Under the pieces are notes generated by a model that had not been told where the DNA came from, made no database searches, and was given only the letters and a program-made list of their open reading frames with translations. From Selenobaculum gibii (GTDB lineage: Bacteria > Bacillota > Negativicutes > ICN-92133), in the NCBI RefSeq assembly GCF_030273445.1, contig NZ_CP120678.1, forward strand, positions 528,501-592,500: a stretch of DNA of 64,000 nucleotides. Direction: 5' to 3'. Both the position numbers and the translations under genes were made by a program. Position 1 is the stretch's first letter, and every line of letters begins with the position of its first letter. Shown here in pieces: positions 34,609 to 43,307 of this stretch.

Positions 34609-35802
34609 ATGAAGGAAAATTTTTTGAAGTTTGGCCTAGATGAACAACTTGCAGTAGGTCTTGAAAAAATGGGGTTTGAAGCGTTTACGCAAATTCAAGC
34701 GGAGGTATTGCCTGTTGCTTTAACTGGGAAAAACATTATTGGTAAATCCGCTACTGGGACAGGAAAGACTTTGGCATACTTATTGCCGATTGTACAAAAA
34801 ATTGAAATGGACAATCGCGCTTTACAAGCGGTTGTATTGGCACCTACTTATGAATTGGCTATGCAAATTTATCGTCAATTAGAATTGCTCATGCAAAAAG
34901 CAGAGAAGAAAATTACAATAGCATCTTTGATTGGTGGTGCGAATATTTCTCGCCAAGTTGATAAACTTAAAAATAAACCGCAGATTGTCGTTGGGTCAGT
35001 TGGCAGGATTCTTGAATTACAGAAAAAAGGCAAATTACAGTTCAAAAATGTAAAAATGGTTGTGCTGGATGAAGCAGATCGCATGGTGGATGATCAAAAC
35101 TTTGCTATGGTTCGTCAATTTGTAAAACAAGTTCCAGTTGATGTGCAATATATGTTATTTTCGGCGACGATTTCAAGAAAAACCTTTAGTAAAGCAGATG
35201 AATTTGCTAAAGAGCCAGTAGAGATTTTATTAAAGGATGAAACTACGCTTAGTGAAAATATCATGCATAGCTATTTTCTTGCGGATTTTCGTGATAAAAT
35301 AGATGTGTTACGAAAAATTACTCGTGGGTTAGAAATAAAACGAGGTTTAGTTTTTGTCAATAAAACGCATGATATAAAAATAGTAACAGAAAAACTTCTT
35401 TATCATGGATTAAAGGTTGTTAGCTTAGCAGGCGATGCAAATAAGATAGAACGTAAAAAAGCGATTGATGATTTTACCAAGGGGAAAGTAACATTAATGA
35501 TTGCATCGGATGTCGCAGCACGTGGACTAGATATCCCTGATATTGATTTTGTCATTCATCATGATGTTGGTGATAACGAAAGCGTTTATACTCATCGTGC
35601 CGGACGTACGGGGAGAGCTGGTAAGAAGGGGCAAAGTATTTCGCTTGTAGCGCCAAAAGAAATAAAAAAGATTTCTGATTTTGCAGAGCGCTTACAGATT
35701 GAAATAAAACCAAAACAATTGTTACAAGGGAAAATCGTAGATTTTAGACGAAGACCAACCAATCGAAATCATGTGAAAAAAGAAAATAAAAATAATAAAT
35801 AA
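34609..35802 (+). CDS. DEAD-box RNA helicase
   Basis: 397 residues from the ATG at 34609 (GAGGAG upstream). Q motif FTQIQ, Walker A SATGTGKT (about 48-55), DEAD (VLDEADRMV), SAT (LFSATIS), and the C-terminal HRAGRTGRAGKKG are all intact. It unwinds RNA in ribosome assembly or mRNA turnover; which DEAD-box member it is cannot be said. It directly follows topB2, so the two are likely co-transcribed. The C-terminal tail is short and basic. Confidence 0.93.
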   Translation: MKENFLKFGLDEQLAVGLEKMGFEAFTQIQAEVLPVALTGKNIIGKSATGTGKTLAYLLPIVQKIEMDNRALQAVVLAPTYELAMQIYRQLELLMQKAEKKITIASLIGGANISRQVDKLKNKPQIVVGSVGRILELQKKGKLQFKNVKMVVLDEADRMVDDQNFAMVRQFVKQVPVDVQYMLFSATISRKTFSKADEFAKEPVEILLKDETTLSENIMHSYFLADFRDKIDVLRKITRGLEIKRGLVFVNKTHDIKIVTEKLLYHGLKVVSLAGDANKIERKKAIDDFTKGKVTLMIASDVAARGLDIPDIDFVIHHDVGDNESVYTHRAGRTGRAGKKGQSISLVAPKEIKKISDFAERLQIEIKPKQLLQGKIVDFRRRPTNRNHVKKENKNNK

Positions 35803-35822
35803 TAAAGAATAGAAGATTTTTA

Positions 35823-35863
35823 GGAGGTGAACCCTATTGCTCATGTGATAATGAGTAGATAGG
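35823..35863 (+). promoter_or_regulatory. Strong SD followed by a hairpin ahead of the CorC-like gene
   Basis: GGAGGTGA at 35823-35830 is followed by a hairpin (CCTAT..CTCAT with ATGAG..ATAGG, 35833-35863), and the actual TTG start lies at 35870. The 3' arm includes the local AGG(A) SD. The hairpin could hide the local SD, or bring the distant strong SD to about 13 bases from the start codon. A tiny frame (TTG CTC ATG TGA) also follows the strong SD. Confidence 0.4.
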
Positions 35864-35869
35864 AAATTT

Positions 35870-37240
35870 TTGGATTATACATCCGCAATACTTAATTTAC
35901 TTTTAGTTGCTTTTTTAGTTGCGCTTAACGGCTTTTTTGTCGCTGCGGAATTTGCCATTGTTAAAGTTCGTTCGTCAAGAATTGATACGTTAGTACATGA
36001 TGGGAATACAAGAGCAAAATATGCAAAAAATTTAGTAGAGCACTTAGATGCGTATTTATCGGTTACACAATTGGGAATTACTTTAGCATCCCTTGGTTTA
36101 GGCTGGATTGGGGAGCCAGCGGTAGCTAGGCTTATTGACCCAATTACCAATAGTTTAGGTCTTTCACCTGAAGTTAGTCATACGGTATCCTTTGCAGTTG
36201 CATTTTCTTTTATTACTGCGCTTCATATTGTCTTAGGCGAGTTAACTCCTAAATCATTGGCAATTCAGAAGGCTGAAGGTGTAGTTTTATGGGTAGCTAT
36301 TCCGATGATTATGTTTTATAAATTGATGTATCCTGCTGTGTGGTTTTTAAATCATGTTGCAAATTGGATTTTAAGATTAGTCGGTATTCAGGTTTCCAAT
36401 GAGGGGGAAGCTGCACATACAGAAGAAGAGATTCGGATTTTGATGGAGGAAAGTCATAAGCAGGGCTATATTGATCAGACGGAATTAACGTTTGTTGATA
36501 ATATTTTTGATTTTGCTGAGCGTAATGTTAGAGAAGTGATGATTCCTCGCACTGATATGATTTGTATGTATGCCGAGGATCCTTTTGAAGAAAATATGAA
36601 AATTGCTTTAGAAGAGCATTTAACGAGATATCCGGTTTGTGATCCTGATAAAGATAATATTATTGGCTTTTTGCATATAAAAGATTTGCTTAGAGCGCTA
36701 TCAACGGGCGAAAAGGATATGGATATTCGGAGTTTGACACGAAAAGTTACTGCTGTTCCGGAATCTATGCCACTTAGTAATTTGCTAAAATTGCTCCAAA
36801 AACATCGGGCACAGATTGCGATTGTCGTCGATGAATATGGTGGCACAGCTGGCATGGTAACAGTTGAAGATATATTAGAAGAAATTGTCGGAGAAATTCA
36901 AGATGAATTTGATGAAGAGCGACCATTTATCGAGCAGCGTGATGATAATACGTATTCAGTGGATGCAAGATTATTGTTAGAAGAAATTAATGATGAATTA
37001 GAAATAAATTTAGATTCAGAAAGCTTCGATACGATTGGTGGATGGTTATATTCAAGAATTGAAATGCCTCCAGTAATTGATGATAAAATCATTTACGAGG
37101 GCGATGAGTTTACTGTTGAGGAAGTAGACAATGTTCGCATAACGAGAATTTTGATTAAAGTCAATCATCCGCTTACCAAGAATTTCGAAGAAGAAGCGGA
37201 CTTTGCAGAGCGCAAAGAAGATAATTCTAAGAATGAGTAA
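35870..37240 (+). CDS. CorC/HlyC family membrane protein with CBS domains
   Basis: 456 residues. N-terminal DUF21/CNNM domain with about four helices (NGFFVAAEFAIVKVRSSR; SLGLGWIGEPAVARL; GELTPKSLAIQ), two CBS domains (VREVMIPRTDM... and ...IAIVVDEYGGTAGMVTVEDILEE), and the C-terminal CorC_HlyC transporter-associated domain. These proteins are linked to magnesium/cobalt efflux or homeostasis. The start is TTG 35870, as a TGA stop lies 15 bases upstream in frame; local SD AGGA. A terminator follows. Confidence 0.92.
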   Translation: MDYTSAILNLLLVAFLVALNGFFVAAEFAIVKVRSSRIDTLVHDGNTRAKYAKNLVEHLDAYLSVTQLGITLASLGLGWIGEPAVARLIDPITNSLGLSPEVSHTVSFAVAFSFITALHIVLGELTPKSLAIQKAEGVVLWVAIPMIMFYKLMYPAVWFLNHVANWILRLVGIQVSNEGEAAHTEEEIRILMEESHKQGYIDQTELTFVDNIFDFAERNVREVMIPRTDMICMYAEDPFEENMKIALEEHLTRYPVCDPDKDNIIGFLHIKDLLRALSTGEKDMDIRSLTRKVTAVPESMPLSNLLKLLQKHRAQIAIVVDEYGGTAGMVTVEDILEEIVGEIQDEFDEERPFIEQRDDNTYSVDARLLLEEINDELEINLDSESFDTIGGWLYSRIEMPPVIDDKIIYEGDEFTVEEVDNVRITRILIKVNHPLTKNFEEEADFAERKEDNSKNE

Positions 37241-37250
37241 CCTTAAAAAT

Positions 37251-37296
37251 AAAAGGGCATAATCAACTAATATTCAAAGTTGATTATGCCCTTTTT
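37251..37296. terminator. Terminator after the CorC-like gene
   Basis: AAAAGGGCATAATCAACT pairs with the 18-base complement ending CCCTTTTT (loop of 9); strong, bidirectional by composition. Confidence 0.9.
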
Positions 37297-37418
37297 CTGT
37301 AGATTTTTTGAGCGTTTTTCTATGGATTTCCTCTTTGTTTATGTACTAAGATAAGTTTTTCACATAGGGGTTTATCTATAGACAAACAGAATTATGGTAT
37401 GATAAAATTAATTTATCA

Positions 37419-37628
37419 TTATAGTGAAGTTTTAGTATTGTTTTTTAAATGTATTTGTAGTTCAGCGAGAAAATCTAACTCATTTGTTTTTTGTGTTAGA
37501 TCTTTTTGAGTAAAGATATTTTTGCTGATTAAAAGTTCGATTAGACTAGCTAAAATAAGTGAATTCTTATATTCCGTTTCTTTCAAATCGGCAATTTGAC
37601 CGACTAAGTTAATATCATTTAATTTCAT
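37419..37628 (-). CDS. Small protein of unknown function, 69 aa
   Basis: 69 residues, soluble, rich in Leu, Asn and Lys, with helical character (EYKNSLILASLIELLISKNIFTQKDLTQKTNELD). GGAGG eight bases before the ATG supports translation. The layout suggests a small dimeric helical protein; there is no recognised family. It is divergent from hydA1, with which it shares a 170-base promoter region, so a link to hydrogenase expression is conceivable but not shown. Confidence 0.65.
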   Translation of the reverse strand: MKLNDINLVGQIADLKETEYKNSLILASLIELLISKNIFTQKDLTQKTNELDFLAELQIHLKNNTKTSL

Positions 37629-37798
37629 ATATAACCTCCATGCGAGATAAAATGTGGCTGGTTGAGATAATTATTCCCTTTAATAGAACGAATAATACAA
37701 TTATTTTGAAAATTTGTAGAGGTTGTCTATTGGTTAGTTTTAGGGATAATTGCCGAAACGGTGTGTATTTTATCTAGAATGGAGGATTTTCTTTTATC

Positions 37799-39331
37799 AT
37801 GGGTAGCAATAAACTTTCAAGACGTAATTTTTTAAAGTTGGTTGGAGGAGCGGGATTATTTGGTACAGGAATATTAGCTGCTGGGTGTAGTGGTAAAACA
37901 GCTGGTGGTAAAGGCTGGATTCCATCTCAGTATGAAGGAACAGGAAATTGGCAAGCTCAGGTAAAAGGGCGTATTGCCATTGCTTCAAGCAATGTATCTA
38001 TTGAACGAAATGATTCAAAATGCATACTTTGTGGACAATGTATCGAAGTTTGTAAAAAGGTAATGAGTGTTTATGGCAGTTATGAATTACCATTAAAAAA
38101 AGATATTCCTTGTGTGAATTGTGGACAATGCAGTTTATGGTGTCCAACTGGCGCAATTACTGAAAAAAATAATATTACAGATGTGGTAAAAGCATTAGAA
38201 GATCAGAATAAATATGTGATTGTCCAAACTGCACCAGCAACGAAAGTTGCTCTTGGTGAAGAATTTGGCATGGAGCCTGGCAGTATTGTTGAAGGAAAAC
38301 AAGTTGCAGCTTTAAGAGCGCTTGGGTTTGATGCTGTGCTTGATACTTGTTTTTCGGCTGATTTGACAATTATGGAAGAAGCGGCAGAAGTGCTGTATCG
38401 TTTAAAAAATGTTCAGAATACTCTGCCACAGTTTACATCCTGCTGTCCTGGGTGGGTGAAATTCTGTGAGTATTACTATCCTGATTTATTAGAGCATATG
38501 TCAAGCTGCAAATCGCCACAACAAATGCTTGGTGCTGTGGCAAAGACCTATTATGCAACTAAAATGGGAATTAATCCAGCAAATATTGTTTCTGTAGCAA
38601 TTATGCCGTGCACAGCGAAAAAGGCTGAAGCAAAACGCTCAGAAATGAATGCGAGTGGTAAAGAGATTGGCAATGAGCATATGATGGATGTCGATCTCGT
38701 ATTGACGACTCGTGAATTGGCGAGATTGATAAAATTAAAGCAAATTGATATGACAAATTTAGATAATCAGGAATATGATTCTATTCTTGGCGAGAGTACT
38801 GGAGCGGGTAAAATTTTTGGCGTAACTGGCGGTGTAACGGAAGCGGCGGTAAGAACACTTTATTACTATGCAACGAAGGAAAACCCACCGGCATCATTAC
38901 TAAATTGGCAGGAAGTTCGTGGGTTAAAAGGTGTAAAAGAAGCTACAGTCGATGTACCGGGCTTTGGAACTGTAAAAGTTGCTGTTTGTCATGGATTAAA
39001 AAATGCACGTGTAATTTTAAAGCAGGTTAGAGAAAAAAAATCTCCTTGGCAATTTATTGAATTCATGGCTTGTCCTGGGGGTTGTATCGGCGGCGGCGGG
39101 CAGCCGAAAAGTGCAGTTCCACCAACGGATGATGTTCGAACTGCTAGAATTGCAAGCCTTTATAAAATGGATGCGCAGCAATCGAAGAAGCGATTGAGCT
39201 ATCAAAATGATGAAATCAATACTTTATATAAAGAATTTTTTCAAGAACCGTTGAGTGAAAAAGCGGAGCATTTACTGCATACGCACTATCAGGACAAAAG
39301 TAATCTGTTTACAGCGAAAAAAGATCTGTAA
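37799..39331 (+). CDS. [FeFe] hydrogenase, Tat-exported lipoprotein (copy 1)
   Basis: 510 residues. A Tat signal SRRNFLK (7-13) is followed by a lipobox LAAGC (Cys30), so the enzyme is exported folded and lipid-anchored. Two [4Fe-4S] clusters: CILCGQCIEVC (from Cys75) and CVNCGQCSLWCP (from Cys105). The H-cluster motifs are complete: TSCCPGW (Cys215-216), MPCTAKK (Cys271) and MACPGGCIGGGGQP (Cys425, Cys429). GGAGG 13 bases before the ATG. First gene of cassette 1, before a ferredoxin-like subunit and NrfD; the maturases HydEFG are not in the window. Confidence 0.95.
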   Translation: MGSNKLSRRNFLKLVGGAGLFGTGILAAGCSGKTAGGKGWIPSQYEGTGNWQAQVKGRIAIASSNVSIERNDSKCILCGQCIEVCKKVMSVYGSYELPLKKDIPCVNCGQCSLWCPTGAITEKNNITDVVKALEDQNKYVIVQTAPATKVALGEEFGMEPGSIVEGKQVAALRALGFDAVLDTCFSADLTIMEEAAEVLYRLKNVQNTLPQFTSCCPGWVKFCEYYYPDLLEHMSSCKSPQQMLGAVAKTYYATKMGINPANIVSVAIMPCTAKKAEAKRSEMNASGKEIGNEHMMDVDLVLTTRELARLIKLKQIDMTNLDNQEYDSILGESTGAGKIFGVTGGVTEAAVRTLYYYATKENPPASLLNWQEVRGLKGVKEATVDVPGFGTVKVAVCHGLKNARVILKQVREKKSPWQFIEFMACPGGCIGGGGQPKSAVPPTDDVRTARIASLYKMDAQQSKKRLSYQNDEINTLYKEFFQEPLSEKAEHLLHTHYQDKSNLFTAKKDL

Positions 39332-39395
39332 AATGTAGATTATCATCTAGAAATGATTTTGTTATCGGATGACTTTATTTTTAGGAGTGAGATGA

Positions 39396-40187
39396 ATGGC
39401 ACAGGATAAAGGCGTATTAGTAGATTTGACGAAATGCATTGGCTGTGGAAGTTGTACAGTTGCTTGCAAGCTGTGGAATAAGCTTGATTTTAATGAAGAA
39501 AAACCAGCGCTTGGACACCAGGTAAAGTTAAACGATAAAAACTGGACGATTGTAAATAAAAAAGATGTCGTAACGAAAAACGGTGAGCCAGTTTGGCGGT
39601 TTATTAAGCAACAATGTATGCATTGTAGTGAGCCGGCTTGTGCATCTGCTTGTTTTTCAAAAGCACTGCAAAAGGATGAAAATGGGGCAGTCGTTTATTA
39701 TCCTGATTTGTGTGTAGGGTGTCGTTATTGTATGATTGCCTGCCCGTTTGATGTACCAAAATACGAATGGGAAAAACCGATGCCGCTCGTAACGAAATGT
39801 CAGATGTGTTCAACGCGTATTGCCAAGGGCGAATCACCAGCTTGCGTAGATGTATGTCCAACATCAGTAATGAAATTTGGAAATCGTAATGATCTGCTTG
39901 CAGAAGCGGAACGAATTGTTCGCTCAGATAATAAATATGTAAAAAAGATATATGGTGCAACTGAAGTTGGCGGGACAAATTGGCTCTATATTTCCGATGT
40001 TGATTTTGCACAGCTTGGGTTTAAAATGAATTTAGAAACGACACCTCCTTCTGATTATACGAAAAGCTATTTGTCTAAAGTTCCATTTTTAGCAGTTGGC
40101 TGGGGTATGTTGTTAACGGCAATGGCAGTTTATACAAAACGCCGGAACAAATTAGAAAAGGAAAGAGATGCTAACGACCATGAGTAA
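39396..40187 (+). CDS. Four-cluster ferredoxin-like electron transfer subunit (copy 1)
   Basis: 263 residues. DmsB/HybA-type with four cysteine sets: CIGCGSCTVAC, CMHCSEPACASAC, CVGCRYCMIACPFDVPKYEW and CQMC...CVDVCP, ligands for four [4Fe-4S] clusters. No signal peptide, but a C-terminal membrane helix (VPFLAVGWGMLLTAMAVYTKRRN) anchors it, as in HybA. Export probably occurs by hitch-hiking with the Tat-targeted hydrogenase. SD AGGAG. It bridges electrons between hydrogenase and NrfD. Confidence 0.93.
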   Translation: MAQDKGVLVDLTKCIGCGSCTVACKLWNKLDFNEEKPALGHQVKLNDKNWTIVNKKDVVTKNGEPVWRFIKQQCMHCSEPACASACFSKALQKDENGAVVYYPDLCVGCRYCMIACPFDVPKYEWEKPMPLVTKCQMCSTRIAKGESPACVDVCPTSVMKFGNRNDLLAEAERIVRSDNKYVKKIYGATEVGGTNWLYISDVDFAQLGFKMNLETTPPSDYTKSYLSKVPFLAVGWGMLLTAMAVYTKRRNKLEKERDANDHE

Positions 40188-41373
40188 ACCAAACATTATA
40201 AAATTTCAAGGACTCATTTTTACAATTACAGCTTTTAGAGCTTTATTGACAGCATTTGTTTTAATTGGTGCGGGGATTATTGTTACCAGACTTTTAACTG
40301 GATTCAGCATTGTTACTAATTTAAGTGATGCATGGCCATGGGGATTATGGATAGCTTTTGATGTATTTACTGGAGTTGCTTTAGCGGGTGGAGGTTACTC
40401 TACGGCTTTTTTAGCACACATTTTGCATTGTGAAAAGTATCAATCTGTGGCTAGATGTTCCTTATTGGTTTCCCTAGTAGGGTATATTTGGGTAATGACA
40501 GCTGAGATTTTAGATATTGGACAGTGGCTCAATTTCTGGCGTCCTTTTGTATCATGGGGACATGATTCTGTACTATTTGAAATTTTTTGGTGTATTATGA
40601 TTTATACGAGTATTCAAGTGTTAGAATTTGGTGAAATTTTCACAGAAAAATTCGGGAAATGTTTTCATCAATACTTTAAAAAAGCTTTACCATTCTTATT
40701 AATTTTAGGGGTATTGTTTCCAACGTTTCATCAGGCTTCTTTGGGTGGACTATTTTTATTAGCAAAATCAAGAATGTATGCTTTATGGTGGAGCGAATAT
40801 TTACCCATTTTTTTCTTGATGTCATCCTTCTTTGTCGGACCAGCAACTGTATGCGTGGTAAACTGGCTGACACGTAAATTCTTTAAAAATGATGTTCCGG
40901 TAGAGGTATTAACAAGCATAGCAAGGCTAGGCGGAAAAGTGATGCTTGCCTATTTAGGGCTAAAAGTTTTTGATTTATTTATGCGTGGACAGCTTGGCTT
41001 AGTTTTTTATGGTAATCTAGAAAGTGATTTCTTCCTTACCGAAATGCTAGTCGGGCTTATTTTACCGATTATGATTGTGTTTAGTAAATATGGTGAAACG
41101 CGTAATGGTTTGATGCTTTATGGAGTATTGACATGTCTTGGTCTAGTGATCAACCGTATGAATACGGTATTTACTTCGATGTATGGACATTTACAGAGTG
41201 TTTATATTCCATCGATATGGGAGTTTGCTGTAACTTTGGCGATTGTATCCATGGCAACTTTAGTTTATTGTTTTCTTGTTGATAACTTCAATGTGCTCAA
41301 TAGAAATAATAAATTGCAATCTGATACTGAGGCAGAAGAAAAAGTTCTTGAAGAGTCGCATGGCAATATATAA
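40168..41373 (+). CDS. NrfD-family membrane subunit (copy 1)
   Basis: 401 residues, about 9-10 helices. NrfD/PsrC/HybB type: RLLTGFSIVTNLSDAWPWGLWIAFDVFTGVALAGGGY and LWWSEYLPIFFLMSSFFVGPA are family signatures. It exchanges electrons with the quinone pool and passes them to or from the ferredoxin subunit. Start overlaps the preceding gene by 20 bases (AAGGAAAGAG before ATG 40168; ATG 40180 is an alternative). End of cassette 1. Confidence 0.92.
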   Translation: MLTTMSKPNIIKFQGLIFTITAFRALLTAFVLIGAGIIVTRLLTGFSIVTNLSDAWPWGLWIAFDVFTGVALAGGGYSTAFLAHILHCEKYQSVARCSLLVSLVGYIWVMTAEILDIGQWLNFWRPFVSWGHDSVLFEIFWCIMIYTSIQVLEFGEIFTEKFGKCFHQYFKKALPFLLILGVLFPTFHQASLGGLFLLAKSRMYALWWSEYLPIFFLMSSFFVGPATVCVVNWLTRKFFKNDVPVEVLTSIARLGGKVMLAYLGLKVFDLFMRGQLGLVFYGNLESDFFLTEMLVGLILPIMIVFSKYGETRNGLMLYGVLTCLGLVINRMNTVFTSMYGHLQSVYIPSIWEFAVTLAIVSMATLVYCFLVDNFNVLNRNNKLQSDTEAEEKVLEESHGNI

Positions 41374-41457
41374 ATGTTCTAATTTTCACTGGCGTCAAAG
41401 CAGTAACATGAAGGCACGATAAGAACTAAGGAATTTGTTTGCTATAAGTAGAGTTGA

Positions 41458-41485
41458 TTCAGATGGAGTTGTTACTCCATCTGAA
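41458..41485. repeat. Dispersed palindrome, copy 3
   Basis: TTCAGATGGAGT with ACTCCATCTGAA around a 4-base loop, between hydrogenase cassette 1 and the orphan nrfD. Same core as the copies at 9693 and 26092. A second hairpin, AATAGTGC with GCACTATT, follows at about 41510-41552. Confidence 0.75.
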
Positions 41486-41722
41486 CCTTAGTGATTTTTA
41501 TCATGATAACGAATAGTGCTTTTAGGAAGAAGAGAAAGGCACTATTTGTTTGCTTAATGCATTAGCTTTATGAAAAGCCGAGAATTTTTTCGGTCATAAT
41601 GTTACTTTTGGGGATTATATTTTGATGAAAATGTAGAAATAGCAGTCATATGATAATTAGTATTGTTGATGTATTACGATATGTATTTTTTGTTATTGCT
41701 TGCTATGGAAGGGATGCTATTT

Positions 41723-42940
41723 ATGGAGAAGAAGTACAGACAGCTTGAGCTTTTAGGATGGACTTTTACAATTACCCCTATGCGTTTTTTTTTAACGGGA
41801 TTAGCACTTATTTGTTTGGGGACAATCATAGTAAGACTTGTTACGGGATATCAGTATGTTACAAATTTGACTGATGAAACACCTTGGGGACTTTGGATTG
41901 CATTTGATGTCATGACAGGAGTTGCACTTGCCGGCGGTGGTTATTCTACAGCGTTATTAGTACATAGTTTTGATTACAAAAAATATAGAGTAGTTGCCAG
42001 AGGTGCTCTTTTAACATCTCTCTTTGGCTATATCTTAGTTATGGTTGGTTTATTTTTAGATATTGGACAATGGTATAATTTCTGGCGTCCATTTGTTTCA
42101 TGGGGGTATAGCTCCGTTTTATTTGAAGTTTTCTGGTGTGTTTCTATTTATACAACGATACTTAGCTTAGAGTTTTGCGAAGTTTTAACAGAACGTATTG
42201 CTAAGAGTTATCATTTGAAAGTATTAAAGATTTTACCGATTTTGATTATTATCGGGCTTATTTTCCCAATGATGCATCAATCCTCACTAGGCGGTTTGTT
42301 TTTGCTGTTTAAAGCGAAAATGTATCCACTTTGGTGGAGTGAGTTTTTACCGCTGTATTTCTTACTTTCATCATTCTTCGTTGGCTCAGCTATGGTATGT
42401 GTGGAAACTGATTTAGCGAGAAGAGGCTATGCGCATGAAGTTCCTCATAATGTGTTAAAACGTTTAACACGTGTTGGTGGAAGAGTTATGGTGGCATATC
42501 TTTTACTAAAACTTTATGATCTTACGGTTCAAAATCAATGGGGATTATTATTTGAAAATAGCTTGCAAAGTAATTTATATATCGTGGAAATGGTGTTTGG
42601 TATTATTATACCGATTTGTCTAATTTTTAGTTCAATCGTGAATACTAGACGTGGTCTGATGCTTTACTCATGGCTAACGGTCGGTGGAGTTGTCTTAAAT
42701 CGGATGAATAACGTATTTACTTCAATGTACACTAGCGGAAACTATTTTCCATCGATTTGGGAGTTTATCGTGAGTATTGGCTTAATTTCTATAGGATGTT
42801 TAATCTACTGCTTTATTGTGGAAAACTTTAAAGTTATTGGCGATGAATATGCCGTACAAGTTCGTGTGCAAAATGCTAATAATAGTGGATTGCAAGTTTG
42901 GTCTTCTAGTGCTCAGCAAGTATTTGAGGATAAAAAATAG
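41723..42940 (+). CDS. NrfD-family membrane subunit (orphan copy 2)
   Basis: 405 residues from the ATG at 41723, eight bases after GGAAGGGA, which aligns with the start of copy 3 (EKKYRQLELLGWTFTITPMRF versus GRTYKQLDFLGWKFTITPIRF). About ten helices with the same signatures as copies 1 and 3. It has its own upstream region and terminator (42958-42991) but no hydrogenase or ferredoxin gene of its own, so it is either an alternative partner for the flanking cassettes or the remainder of a third cassette. Confidence 0.92.
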   Translation: MEKKYRQLELLGWTFTITPMRFFLTGLALICLGTIIVRLVTGYQYVTNLTDETPWGLWIAFDVMTGVALAGGGYSTALLVHSFDYKKYRVVARGALLTSLFGYILVMVGLFLDIGQWYNFWRPFVSWGYSSVLFEVFWCVSIYTTILSLEFCEVLTERIAKSYHLKVLKILPILIIIGLIFPMMHQSSLGGLFLLFKAKMYPLWWSEFLPLYFLLSSFFVGSAMVCVETDLARRGYAHEVPHNVLKRLTRVGGRVMVAYLLLKLYDLTVQNQWGLLFENSLQSNLYIVEMVFGIIIPICLIFSSIVNTRRGLMLYSWLTVGGVVLNRMNNVFTSMYTSGNYFPSIWEFIVSIGLISIGCLIYCFIVENFKVIGDEYAVQVRVQNANNSGLQVWSSSAQQVFEDKK

Positions 42941-42957
42941 TTTTATATGGTGTAGTA

Positions 42958-42991
42958 AAAGTACAGAGGAATTTTTCCTCTGTACTTTTTT
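42958..42991 (+). terminator. Terminator after orphan nrfD
   Basis: AAAGTACAGAGGAA pairs perfectly with TTCCTCTGTACTTT (3-base loop), followed by TTT. It separates orphan nrfD from cassette 2. Confidence 0.92.
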
Positions 42992-43040
42992 GTTTTCCAG
43001 AGTTATAATGTAAGCGATAGCGAAAGAAAAAAATTTTTTT

Positions 43041-43075
43041 CAGGTAATATATAAATTGTATTTATATATTACCTG
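43041..43075. promoter_or_regulatory. Perfect 15-bp palindrome, probable operator upstream of hydA2
   Basis: CAGGTAATATATAAA and TTTATATATTACCTG, 5-base spacer. No T-run follows it, so it is not a terminator. A TATAAT at 43082-43087 puts its -35 position at about 43059-43064, inside the right arm, as expected of a repressor site. The regulator is unknown; the palindrome does not match Rex sites. Confidence 0.55.
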
Positions 43076-43209
43076 ATGAAGTATAATCTAATTAAATATA
43101 ATTATAACTAGAGTTTATAAGAGAAAAGTTATGATGATTAATTTTTTTTAATAATTAAGATAAGTAAAAGTTATTTTAGTATTATTTGGTTATTAATAAT
43201 ATTAATGAC

Positions 43210-43266
43210 ACCATAACTATACGTAGTTACTATCAGTAATATACGAGGATGTTATGGTTTTTTATT
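43210..43266 (+). terminator. Terminator/attenuator in the hydA2 leader
   Basis: ACCATAAC (43210-43217) pairs with GTTATGGT (43251-43258), and an inner CGTA..TTAC/GTAA..TACG helix fills the loop; TTTTTTATTTT follows. Only 25 bases separate it from the hydA2 SD, too little for a promoter, so RNAs that include the hydA2 start must read through it. Confidence 0.6.
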
Positions 43267-43307
43267 TTAAGATATTTATCTTGAAGAAATGGAGGGGAAT
43301 GAAATGA
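43254..43307 (+). CDS. Putative 17-aa upstream frame coupled to hydA2
   Basis: Reads MVFYFKIFILKKWRGMK, with GAGG five bases before its ATG and a stop codon overlapping the hydA2 ATG (ATGA). Its start is within the 3' arm of the attenuator hairpin. Translation is unproven; it is listed because the SD, the overlap and the position fit translational coupling. Confidence 0.3.
   Translation: MVFYFKIFILKKWRGMK

Noticed and set aside
43041..43075. Rex (NADH-responsive) operator upstream of hydA2
   Set aside because: The palindrome does not contain the TTGTGA/TCACAA halves of Rex sites; left as an unassigned operator.
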